A stretch of 64,000 nucleotides of DNA, taken from positions 5,270,001 to 5,334,000 of the forward strand of contig NZ_BJHV01000001.1 in NCBI RefSeq assembly GCF_005405925.1, in the 5' to 3' direction. Both the position numbers and the translations under genes were made by a program. Position 1 is the first letter of the stretch. Every line of letters starts with the position of its first letter. Shown one piece after another: positions 9,790 through 17,129 of the stretch. The stretch is from Streptomyces antimycoticus (GTDB lineage: Bacteria > Actinomycetota > Actinomycetes > Streptomycetales > Streptomycetaceae). The notes below the pieces were generated by a model that searched no databases, was not told the DNA's origin, and saw only the letters and a program-made list of their open reading frames with translations.

Positions 9790-10283
9790 CGGGGGGTGTC
9801 CGGGGTGGTCATGGGGGCGTCGGTGGTCGCTGGGCTGTCGGTGGTCCTCTTACGGGCGTCACCGGTTCCCGGGGCGTCACCGGTTCCCGGGCCGTCGGTG
9901 GGGAGCTCCGCTGTGACCTTGCCGGTCACGTGGTGGCCGATGCCGTTCCTGCCGGTGACGGCGACCTCCACCGTGCCCTCCGCGACCGCGGTGACCTGGC
10001 CGGTCAACACCATCTCGTCGCCCGGATAGTTGGGCGCCCCGAGCCGGATGGCGACCTTACGGAGGCGGGCCCGCGGCCCGAAGTGATCGGTGATGTACCG
10101 GCCGACCAGCCCATTGGTGGTGAGGATGTTCATGAAGATGTCCGGGGAGCCCTTCTCCTTGGCCGCCTCGGCGTCGTGGTGCACATCCTGGTAGTCCCGG
10201 GAGGCGAGGGCGCCGGCGACGATCAGGGTCCGGGTGATCGGGATACGCAGCGGCGGCAGCTCATCGCCCGTACGCACCGTCAT
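9786..10283 (-). CDS. MaoC-family hydratase (ChsH1-like)
   Basis: From ATG 10283 the protein is 165 residues, a single hot-dog domain with SRDYQDVHHDAEAAKE (the hydratase motif with Asp and His) and a variable Thr/Gly/Ala-rich tail. It should hydrate an enoyl-CoA in complex with the DUF35-containing partner encoded upstream. ATG 10283 is favoured by GAGGAGG 7-8 bases upstream. An alternative ATG at 10436 overlaps the upstream stop as ATGA and stays open, adding 51 residues that include nine Gly-Gly-Pro repeats. Gene order hydratase pair then aldolase is the same as mycobacterial chsH2-chsH1-ltp2. Confidence 0.85.
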   Translation of the reverse strand: MTVRTGDELPPLRIPITRTLIVAGALASRDYQDVHHDAEAAKEKGSPDIFMNILTTNGLVGRYITDHFGPRARLRKVAIRLGAPNYPGDEMVLTGQVTAVAEGTVEVAVTGRNGIGHHVTGKVTAELPTDGPGTGDAPGTGDARKRTTDSPATTDAPMTTPDTPR

Positions 10284-10314
10284 GGGGCCGCCTCCTCGTC
10301 CGTACCGTCCGTCA

Positions 10315-10395
10315 GGTCCACCCGGTCCACCCGGTCCACCCGGTCCACCCGGTCCACCCGGTCCACCCGGTCCACCCGGTCCACCCGGTCCACCG
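10315..10395. repeat. 9-bp tandem repeat GGTCCACCC, nine copies
   Basis: Nine nearly perfect copies of GGTCCACCC lie between the two hydratase genes. Read on the minus strand in the frame of the MaoC gene they encode (Gly-Gly-Pro)9. They could therefore be a collagen-like N-terminal extension if translation starts at 10436, or plain spacer if it starts at 10283. Confidence 0.95.
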
Positions 10396-10432
10396 GAGGG
10401 TCCGCTGGAGGGGTTGTTGCCTCGTCCGTCCC

Positions 10433-11422
10433 TCATGCCTCGGCACCCCGGAACACGGGCAGCTCCAGCTCCTCGTCCACGCGCAGAAACTCCAGCTCGA
10501 CGGGCATCCCGATGCGCACCTTGTCGTACGGCACTCCGGTGATGCCGCTGACCATCCGCACCCCCTCCGCGAGCTCGATCAGGCCGACCGCGTAGGGCGG
10601 GTCGAAGGCAGGGAAGGGCGGATGGTGCATGACCACATAGCTGAACACCGTGCCCGCGCCGGACACCTCGACCGCCTCCCACCGCTGGGAACCGCACGCC
10701 CCACACCCCGGCAGCCAGGGGAAGCGCGGGGCGGCGCACTCCAGGCAGCGCTGGAAGAGCAGCTGATGCCGGGCGACGCCCTCCCAGAAGCCCGCGTTGT
10801 CGCGGTTGATGACGGGGCGAGGGCGGCGGGGGCGGCCGGCCGCCCGCTCCGACTCCCGCTCCCGTATGGGCTCCGGCTCCCGTTCCAGCTTCGCCTTCGA
10901 CCGCGCGGGTGCGTACTTGAGGATGCGGAAGCGGTGGGTACCGGCCAGCTCCCCCTCCCCCGTACGGACGTTCATCCGGGTGGTGACGAAGTATCCGGTG
11001 CCGAGTTTGGTGGTCTTGCGCGGCGACACCGACTCGATGACCGCGTCGAAGGTGATCTCGTCGCCGGGGCGCAGCGGCCGCACGTACTCCTGCTCGCAGT
11101 CGGTGGCGACCACCGAGGTGCAGCCCGCGTCGTCGAGCATCGCCAGCAGCTCGTCGTACGCCTCGGAGCGGGCCGAACCGCCGGGGTGCCCGGCCAGTCC
11201 GCCCATCGTCCACGCCTGCAGCATGGTCGGCGGGGCGATACCCGGATAGGCGGGGTTGGTGTCGCCCATCGCCTCGCACCAGTGCCTGATCATGGGCTCG
11301 TTGACGGGGTCCCTGCCCGCGCCGCCGCTCGCGCACGTGCGCCCCTCGTACGCTTTCAGCCGTCCGTACAGCTCATCCAGCGCATTCAGTTCATCCAGGT
11401 CGTGCAGCTCATCGCGCGTCAT
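10433..11422 (-). CDS. MaoC/DUF35 fusion hydratase subunit (ChsH2-like)
   Basis: The 329-residue protein joins an N-terminal hot-dog domain (about 1-170) to a C-terminal DUF35 module (about 205-329). DUF35 has a zinc ribbon visible as CLEC and CGAC pairs around residue 235, followed by an OB-fold. This is the architecture of ChsH2, which pairs with the small MaoC protein to hydrate CoA esters and docks the Ltp2 aldolase through DUF35. I took ATG 11422; the frame stays open to 11560 but that extension has no coding character. The gene leads a three-gene operon and a palindromic operator lies 35-53 bases upstream. Confidence 0.87.
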   Translation of the reverse strand: MTRDELHDLDELNALDELYGRLKAYEGRTCASGGAGRDPVNEPMIRHWCEAMGDTNPAYPGIAPPTMLQAWTMGGLAGHPGGSARSEAYDELLAMLDDAGCTSVVATDCEQEYVRPLRPGDEITFDAVIESVSPRKTTKLGTGYFVTTRMNVRTGEGELAGTHRFRILKYAPARSKAKLEREPEPIRERESERAAGRPRRPRPVINRDNAGFWEGVARHQLLFQRCLECAAPRFPWLPGCGACGSQRWEAVEVSGAGTVFSYVVMHHPPFPAFDPPYAVGLIELAEGVRMVSGITGVPYDKVRIGMPVELEFLRVDEELELPVFRGAEA

Positions 11423-11456
11423 CGCTGCCCCTGCCGCATGTCTGCCGTAGAAAGCA

Positions 11457-11475
11457 ATCTGACTATCCGTCAGAT
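11457..11475. promoter_or_regulatory. TetR-type palindromic operator
   Basis: Perfect 7-bp arms ATCTGAC and GTCAGAT flank a 5-bp spacer. TGACGG-type palindromes of this kind are common operators of TetR-family regulators of acyl-CoA metabolism in actinobacteria. Placement 35-53 bases upstream of the ChsH2-like start suggests repression of the operon. No TetR gene lies beside it. Confidence 0.6.
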
Positions 11476-12106
11476 GAGTCGACGCCGTCAAGAACACCGA
11501 ACCAGGCCGCCACACCGCAAGGCCACCACGCACGATCGCGCGATGGCGTCGATACGCCACCGCGCGACCGCAGACCTCACCCGTCCCGTTCGCTCAATGA
11601 ATCACCACAGCTCACTCGGATCGATCGGACATTGCCCCACCCCTGCGCTCCCCTGCGGGCGCCGCGATGGCGGCGACCTCCCCCGTGCGATCGGGCCAGA
11701 TCCCAGGAGCCGCGCCCCGCCCTGGACGCGGAGAACGGCGGTGCGGTGAAGGTGCGGCCGGAGCCCGCCCTTGTGTCCGCCATCTCGATTCCTCCGATCC
11801 TCCGACGCTCGGGAAGTGTCGCGGAAGCAGAGTTGCCCACCGCTTCCCGGACGATGCGCACGGGCCAGGGGAATTACCACGCAAGCATGATGAACCTGTT
11901 TTAAACGCCCGACACACCCTCGCTCCCCGCATCACGCCGATGCGCCGGGTGCGGCAGGTGCGACTCTGCGCCGGTACGGGGCACGCCACCCCGCCCCGCC
12001 GCAGGATGGGCCTTACGAGGGAGCCGGTTCCGCATAGTTTCGGCCATCCTCGGCGACTTGCAGGACCCTCTTCCCATTACCGAACACTTGTCCGAAAATG
12101 GGTCAC
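11476..12106. other. 630-bp gap without a supported gene
   Basis: The stretch between the hydratase operon and the PrimPol gene is divergent promoter space. Several short frames exist on both strands but none has a ribosome binding site with convincing codon bias. An AT-richer patch occurs at about 11870-11905, and another lies just before the PrimPol start. I see no RNA gene or repeat. Confidence 0.5.
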
Positions 12107-13129
12107 ATGGCGAATCCCGCACTCGCCCATGTTCTTGCCCACGCCCTGACCGCCGCGGCCCACGGCTTCCGCGTGATCCCGCTGACCCGCGCGAAGCTGC
12201 CCGCCGTGCGCTCCCCTCACCACCACGACCCCGCGCCTCTGCCGTGCCGCGGCGAATGCGGTCGGCTGGGCCATGGAGTCCATGACGCGTCGGCGGACCC
12301 CGAGGCGATCCGTGCCCTGTTCGCCGCCGCCCCCTGGGCCACCGGCTACGGCATCGCCTGCGGACGCGCCCCGTACCACCTCATCGGCCTCGACCTCGAC
12401 CTCAAGGGCGGAAGCCCGGGAAGACCCCGAGAAACCGGAGGAGCGGGCGCCACGGACGGTCGGGTCGGGACCAGGAAGCCCGGCGCAAGCCGTAAGGACG
12501 GCACGGGCGGCATGGACAGCACGGACGGTCTGGCCGCGGACGGTCTCGCCGCCCTCGCCCGTCTGGCCCGCGAGCACGCCTTCGCCATCCCCCCTACGGT
12601 CACCGTGCTCACCCCGAGCGGCGGCCGCCATCTCTGGTTGTGCGGCCCGCCCGACGTCGCAGTCCCCAACTCCGCCGGACGCCTGGCCCCCGGCATCGAC
12701 ATCCGCGGGCTGGGCGGCTATCTGGTCGGCCCCGGCTCATACGGCTCGCACGGCAGCTACCGCCTCGCTCCGGGCTCCCCCGCCTGGGCCCCGGCGCCCG
12801 CCCCGGCCGCACTACTGCGCCTGCTCACGCCCCCGCGCCCGGCACCGCACCGCTCGTACCGCCCCGGCCCGCCGTCCCCCGGGCCGCATCCCGCGGCCCT
12901 GGAGGGGCTCGTACGGTTCGTCCGCGCCTCACGGGAGGGCCAGCGCAACGTCCGCCTGTTCTGGGCCGCCTGCCGCGCCTACGAGACGGGCGCCGGGCCG
13001 GAGTTGGCCCCCGCGCTGATCGAGGCCGCACTCGACACCGGTCTGGCCCCGCGCGAGGCCCGCGCCACCGTCGCCTCCGCGGCCCGCAGCGCCGCCCGCC
13101 ACCTCCAGCCCCCGGATGCTTGGGCCTGA
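12107..13129 (+). CDS. Bifunctional DNA primase/polymerase (PrimPol) domain protein
   Basis: The 340-residue protein carries the AEP-superfamily primase/polymerase N-terminal domain. It shows AAAHGFRVIPLTRAKLPAV at the start, CRGECGRLGHGVHDAS with Cys and His residues that may bind zinc, and the catalytic strand IGLDLDLKGG with the Asp-x-Asp pair. Residues about 110-145 are a low-complexity Gly/Thr insert. The C-terminal helices resemble the replication-protein tail of plasmid and element PrimPols, but there is no helicase. ATG 12107 is chosen; an ATG three codons earlier is possible. A second, degenerate PrimPol-like gene lies near 23.5 kb. Chromosomal Streptomyces genes of this kind have no established role. 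Confidence 0.82.
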   Translation: MANPALAHVLAHALTAAAHGFRVIPLTRAKLPAVRSPHHHDPAPLPCRGECGRLGHGVHDASADPEAIRALFAAAPWATGYGIACGRAPYHLIGLDLDLKGGSPGRPRETGGAGATDGRVGTRKPGASRKDGTGGMDSTDGLAADGLAALARLAREHAFAIPPTVTVLTPSGGRHLWLCGPPDVAVPNSAGRLAPGIDIRGLGGYLVGPGSYGSHGSYRLAPGSPAWAPAPAPAALLRLLTPPRPAPHRSYRPGPPSPGPHPAALEGLVRFVRASREGQRNVRLFWAACRAYETGAGPELAPALIEAALDTGLAPREARATVASAARSAARHLQPPDAWA

Positions 13130-13498
13130 CGCAAACGCCGAGCCGGATGAACGGAGCAGTGGCGGCAGCCGTACGGCAGGTCGCCAGAGGCGGCGCGATC
13201 CAGCGGTATACGGACGGTGAGCCGTGCGTTACGTGAACGAGGAGCACTATCGTGACCACGCGACGAGGCGCTCCGTACAGGAACCGAAAGGCGCAGGGAC
13301 CGCACGGCGCGGTGACCAGGCGGCGCGGGAACCACGCCCGTTCGCCGGTGCTTCCGCCCCGAGGCGGACCGTGAAGGGATTCCCGCTCTCCCCGTGACCG
13401 GTGATCGGTGATCGGTGATCGGTGACTGGTGGCCGACCGACCGGTGACCGTCCGACCGCCTCCGGCGCACCGGTACCAAGGCGCGAGCAGGGGGAGCA
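13130..13498. other. Gap with short GATCGGT repeat
   Basis: No gene is supported. A 7-bp tandem repeat (GATCGGT, three copies plus a variant) lies at about 13398-13427. The AGGGGGAG just before 13499 is the ribosome binding site of the next gene. Confidence 0.5.
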
Positions 13499-14296
13499 TT
13501 GCACGAGCTCTACGCACAGGGGTGGTTCGCGGACGTCGCGTTACCCATCGGCGTCTGCGCACTGGTCACCTGGATCTCGCTGGTCCACCGCTTCTCCGAC
13601 AAGGGCCGCCTGCTGGGAACCGTAAGGTCCGCGGCGCTGTGCTGCGGCATCATCGCCTGCAGCTGCGCGGCGGCGCTGCTCACCATCGCCCTGTTGCTGC
13701 CGCACGCCGCCGATGTGCCCCCCGCCGTGGCCGCTGCCGCAGCGGGCGGGGCCCTGGCGCCTCGCGTCCGTCAGCAGCAGAACCAGCAGTCCACGCCCCC
13801 CTTCGTCGCCGTGATCACGCTGGGCATCGCGGTGCTGCTGAGCGAGCTGGAGCGACGGCTGGTCCACGACATGTACATCCACTGCCACCGGCTGGTCCGC
13901 GACTTCGAGAACGTGGCCCAGCTGCGCATGTTCGCCTTCGAGGCCCGCCGCCACCTGCGCGGCTGCGCCGCCGCGACCAAGGACAGGACGACGATCAACA
14001 CCTTGTACGAGGAGGTGGACCAACTCCTGGACGACGCGACCAAGGTCGAGGCCGATATCGAGGCGAGGTGCCGGCAGCGGGAGGTCCAGGAGTTCCCGCC
14101 GGAGCTGCACACCCCGACCCGGGAGGAGTCGGAGGACCGCCGTCAGGCCCTGGCGATGGCCATGGACGCCTGCGCGCGCATGCTGGAGTTCGGCTACCGT
14201 ACCGGCAAGCGGAGCGGCGACCGCGAGCTCACGCGGCTCAGGGACGAGGCCCTGGCGGCGCGCCCCCTAGCCACGACGGGCACCCCGCACCCCTGA
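13499..14296 (+). CDS. Hypothetical membrane protein with a TTA codon
   Basis: The 265-residue protein starts at TTG 13499 behind GGGGGAG. Three hydrophobic segments are visible (about 8-27, 42-66 and 100-118), followed by a long charged, helical cytoplasmic region (120-260) with many Arg and Glu residues. I do not recognise a family. Codon 15 (13541-13543) is TTA, which in Streptomyces is read only by the developmentally regulated bldA tRNA, so translation may be limited to late growth. The gene stands alone, convergent with the XRE regulator. Confidence 0.7.
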   Translation: MHELYAQGWFADVALPIGVCALVTWISLVHRFSDKGRLLGTVRSAALCCGIIACSCAAALLTIALLLPHAADVPPAVAAAAAGGALAPRVRQQQNQQSTPPFVAVITLGIAVLLSELERRLVHDMYIHCHRLVRDFENVAQLRMFAFEARRHLRGCAAATKDRTTINTLYEEVDQLLDDATKVEADIEARCRQREVQEFPPELHTPTREESEDRRQALAMAMDACARMLEFGYRTGKRSGDRELTRLRDEALAARPLATTGTPHP

Positions 14297-14347
14297 GCAA
14301 CGCGACCCTGACACGACGCCGCACACCACACCGCCCCTCAGCGACGC

Positions 14348-14680
14348 TCAGGGAGCGTAGACAAAGGCATCGGACCCATCGCCCAGCCCACGCGTCCGAC
14401 GAGCCCCGTCCTCCTTGGGCTCCACAAAACTGATCTTGATGTCCAGATCCAGGGCCTCGGCCACGGCAGCGAGGCTCCGCAGCGTCAGATTCTCGTCTCC
14501 GGAGAGTATTTGGCTCACCCGTCCCGGACTGACATCCATGAGCCGGGCGAGGTCAGCACGGCTCATGTCGCGCTTCCCCAGCAACCCCGCGACCTCCACG
14601 GTGGCCTGACGCGCCAGCCGCGCCCCCGCACAGTCCGCGGCCTCCCCCTTCGAACCCTTGCCTTTCCACGGCACACTCAT
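14348..14680 (-). CDS. XRE-family helix-turn-helix regulator
   Basis: The 110-residue protein contains an XRE helix-turn-helix near residues 40-75 (MSRADLARLMDVSPGRVSQI) and a short C-terminal extension, the size and layout of antitoxin-like HigA-type repressors. ATG 14680 follows GGGAGA; a GTG one codon earlier is also possible. No toxin gene lies on either side. An inverted repeat TTTAG/CTAAA 63 bases upstream is a plausible autoregulatory operator. Confidence 0.8.
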   Translation of the reverse strand: MSVPWKGKGSKGEAADCAGARLARQATVEVAGLLGKRDMSRADLARLMDVSPGRVSQILSGDENLTLRSLAAVAEALDLDIKISFVEPKEDGARRTRGLGDGSDAFVYAP

Positions 14681-14683
14681 CAC

Positions 14684-15101
14684 TCTCCCAGCGCATGGTG
14701 CCGACCGTTGGGCTTCACACCCCTCAGCGACAGGATCCCACCTTTAGCTACAACTAAAAGCCCACATCCCCCACCCCCGCCACCCAGCCCACCCCCACCC
14801 GCGCCTTCCCCTGGCGCTGACCTGCACCAACGCCCCACCCATAGCTTTTCGGCCAGATCCAACGCCGCCCACCCCCACCCAGGACCGCCGACGCGCCCTC
14901 TGGCTCGACCGGCCAACGATGTAGTCCGGTCGAGAGTCCCTGATCAGGACTCCGGTGCCGATGGCCGCTGAGCGGGGCGGCGGACAGGAGCGGGCGGGTC
15001 GTCACGGGCCGCCAGCACACGGCCCGCGCGAGCCGGCCGCCTTGAAGGACGACGACGAGGAGCGACGTTAGGGTCTGCGAAGGGCCGAGGGGGCGAAGGG
15101 C
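14684..15101. other. Gap with candidate operator, no gene
   Basis: At 14743-14758, arms TTTAG and CTAAA surround CTACAA in an AT-rich patch suited to an XRE operator and promoter. The remainder is C-rich low-complexity DNA up to about 14885, then unremarkable sequence before the next gene. No gene is supported. Confidence 0.45.
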
Positions 15102-15815
15102 ATGGGCAGCATCGCGGGGGCCGTGGGCTCGCAGATTCTCAGCGCCGTGATTGCCGCTGCGCTCACCGGCATTGGTGGGCTGGTGCGTTGGTTCGTCATC
15201 AGACGGCTGCCCGCGCGCCGCACATGGCGATTTTCGGATGCGAGCCAACTCTCCGTCGCTCTGGACACCGGCTACATAGACACAGGTCGCTACCAACGCC
15301 CTGTCGCCGGTCTGGGACAGGTCCGAGCCCTGTCCCTGCTGATCCCCTCCCTTACCCACGCCTACCGGGACCTGGATCTGGAGAAGGTCCGGCTGTCAGC
15401 CCACGTGCCGGGCCATGAGATGGAGCACGACCTGCTTGTCCTCGGCGGGCCGAAGAACAACGAGGTAGCCCGCCGCCTCCTCACCGCCATGGGGGAGTCG
15501 CTGCCTTTCCGGCCGAGCGGGGGAACGATCACCTGGGAGGGCACCGTCTACCAGGGGGAAGTCGCTGATGGCGTGGTCACGCGGGACTGCGGTTATGTCG
15601 TCCGGGCGCCGCACCCGCTCAACCCGAGCAGGCGCGTCGTACTCCTCGGCGGCTGGTCCACCTACGGCACGGTGGCCGCCGCCCGTTGGCTGACGGACAA
15701 TGGCGCCGACCGCTCGCTCACCGCCGATGTCGCCGTACTCGTGGAGGCTTCAGTCCTACGCGACGGCCACGTGTCCACGCCGAACGTTCTACGCCAAGCC
15801 AGCCTGAACATGTGA
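15102..15815 (+). CDS. Membrane-anchored protein of unknown function with GGPKNN loop
   Basis: The 237-residue protein has one N-terminal transmembrane helix (about 8-30) followed by a basic RRLPARR stretch and a soluble domain. Conserved-looking elements are GYIDTGRYQRPVAGLGQVRA, HAYRDLDLEKVRLS, the strand-loop DLLVLGGPKNNEVARRLL and VVLLGGWSTYGTVAAARWL. The alternating strand-Gly loop-helix pattern suggests a nucleotide- or ligand-binding Rossmann-like fold. I cannot name the family. It lies next to a tRNA-borne element and an orphan XRE gene, a typical place for variable or defence genes, but that role is only a guess. Confidence 0.7.
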   Translation: MGSIAGAVGSQILSAVIAAALTGIGGLVRWFVIRRLPARRTWRFSDASQLSVALDTGYIDTGRYQRPVAGLGQVRALSLLIPSLTHAYRDLDLEKVRLSAHVPGHEMEHDLLVLGGPKNNEVARRLLTAMGESLPFRPSGGTITWEGTVYQGEVADGVVTRDCGYVVRAPHPLNPSRRVVLLGGWSTYGTVAAARWLTDNGADRSLTADVAVLVEASVLRDGHVSTPNVLRQASLNM

Positions 15816-15892
15816 CCTGCGGCGAATCGCAGAGGCATTCCTGAGAGAGCCCCACAAGGCGCCGGGAACCACGCCCGGATTCTGGCCCTGGC

Positions 15893-16065
15893 CCACACGC
15901 GCTGGTCAACGGTGGGCTTCCGGCGGTACAGCGTGAGACAGCGGACACGCAGAAGGGGTGCCCCTGAAGCAGGGACACCCCTTCCGACCAGCTAGTTCGC
16001 TGACCTCGGCGGAGGCTGAGGGATTTGAACCCTCGGTGACATCGCTGCCACGACGGTTTTCAAGA
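15893..16065 (-). repeat. Distal copy of 173-bp direct repeat with tRNA-Ser 3' fragment (att-like)
   Basis: This copy matches 18018-18190 at a constant offset of 2125 with about 14 mismatches. It contains the 3' portion of tRNA-Ser from the anticodon loop to the acceptor end (identical over roughly the last 55 bases) and a diverged copy of the tRNA terminator. Identity stops inside the anticodon loop at 16065, as expected for a tyrosine-integrase core site. Confidence 0.85.
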
Positions 16066-16096
16066 GGGCTGTAGCCGAAACGGCGGCTACAGCCCT
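16065..16096. terminator. Hairpin just inside the element boundary
   Basis: Perfect 13-bp arms AGGGCTGTAGCCG and CGGCTACAGCCCT enclose a 6-base loop. It begins exactly where identity to the intact tRNA ends, so it belongs to the element. It could be a terminator or part of the attachment-site arm. Confidence 0.6.
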
Positions 16097-16289
16097 CACC
16101 TGCGCGAATGACTCCTCTCACTGCCTCCTGCGGGCCTCGTGGTCCACCAGGGGTCCACAGCGTCATCCGTACGGCTTGGCAGACGACGGCACTACTGCCA
16201 GACCTCAGTGGCCACCGTGGGCAGTTCTACAGTTAAGGGCCTACCAAGGGGGCGGTCACTGGAACGAGTGAGCGCCGACACGAACAGGA

Positions 16290-16434
16290 ATGGAGGACGC
16301 CTTGGCACGCGAGCGCGGGTCTCACTCCGTGTTGATGTGGCACTCGTCGACCGACCGGCCTTGGGCCAAGGAGATCGTTTCCGGTCTCACCCGACACGGC
16401 TTCGCTGTACGAAGAACGGAGCAATACCTACCGC
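16290..16434 (+). pseudogene. TIR-like N-terminal fragment
   Basis: From ATG 16290 the frame reads HSVLMWHSSTDRPWAKEIV then SGLTRHGFAVR, which resembles the first strand and helix of TIR domains (a hydrophobic strand, an Asp-Arg-x-Trp-Ala motif and the next strand). It stops being protein-like at the 28-G run. If real, this was the start of a TIR effector. The resemblance is short and the assignment weak. Confidence 0.3.
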
Positions 16435-16462
16435 GGGGGGGGGGGGGGGGGGGGGGGGGGGG
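16435..16462. repeat. 28-nucleotide poly(G) tract
   Basis: An uninterrupted run of 28 G residues separates two unrelated coding fragments. Nothing similar occurs elsewhere in the window. Two-colour Illumina instruments emit poly(G) when signal is lost, so a chimeric join is the likeliest source; a biological contingency tract is less likely. Confidence 0.95.
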
Positions 16463-16602
16463 AACAAACGATGGATCTACGAAAAGGTAAGCAGGAATGG
16501 CTGGCAATACCTGGCCTCCGGCTACAGCCCCGGCGAAGAACTCATCGCCGCCCAGGTACGCCACGACATCACCCAAGCACGCGACCACCTCACCGGGGCG
16601 GT

Positions 16603-16883
16603 CACGTCCTTTCCAAGGAGTACCGCGAGATCTGGCAGGCTGCGCGCCTCGTGGTGCTGTCAGAGGAGGAGGCCAAGACTCCGTTGGCCGAGAAGCCGTA
16701 TTCGGCCAGGGCCGCTGGCGTCTCGCTCTGGCTCGAATCGGGGTGCCCCCCATCGAGGTCGCCCGGCGGGCCGGACACAGCATCGCCGTCCTGTTCCGGT
16801 TCTACGCGAAGGTGATCCACCGCAACCAGCAGCGCTCGAACGAACAGATAGAACGGTCGTTGGAAGCGGCGGAGGACGAGTAG
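16603..16883 (+). pseudogene. Tyrosine recombinase (integrase) C-terminal remnant
   Basis: The fragment reads SKEYREIWQAARLVVLSEEE, AEKPYSARAAGVSLWLES and, after a one-base frame change, GVPPIEVARRAGHSIAVLFR and FYAKVIHRNQQRSNEQIE. These match the catalytic end of Streptomyces tRNA-targeting integrases. The active-site Tyr (FYAK) and the Gly-His box are present, but the first catalytic box reads YSARAAG where YDLRHA is usual, so His is lost. The N-terminal two thirds are missing. The frame change sits at GGGG 16740-16743, where one more G restores the frame. Confidence 0.8.
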
Positions 16884-17129
16884 GGAAGGCAGGAGGCCGA
16901 GGAAGATGAGCGCCAGGCGGCGACCGCCGAACCGAGCGCATGTCCGGCGGCCTCTGGTCCCGTCTCCGCCCCTGACCGGGCGTGCTGCCGACGCTGCTCC
17001 GGCCGGGCAAGCCCACAGGGAAACCTGGGCAAGCCCGGCCGGTTTGGCGCTGCCAGGCGGTACATTCGCCCCTGAGACCGCGAGGGCTCAGCTCGGCGCA
17101 GCGGGACCGCTGGCGGTGGCCTTGGGGTT

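Noticed and set aside
10315..10395. CRISPR or transposon terminal repeats in the GGTCCACCC array
   Set aside because: Nine 9-bp copies without spacers are a simple minisatellite and fit the reading frame of the MaoC gene.
11632..12149. Small genes between the hydratase operon and the PrimPol gene
   Set aside because: Frames on both strands have no ribosome binding site with matching codon bias and no recognisable product.
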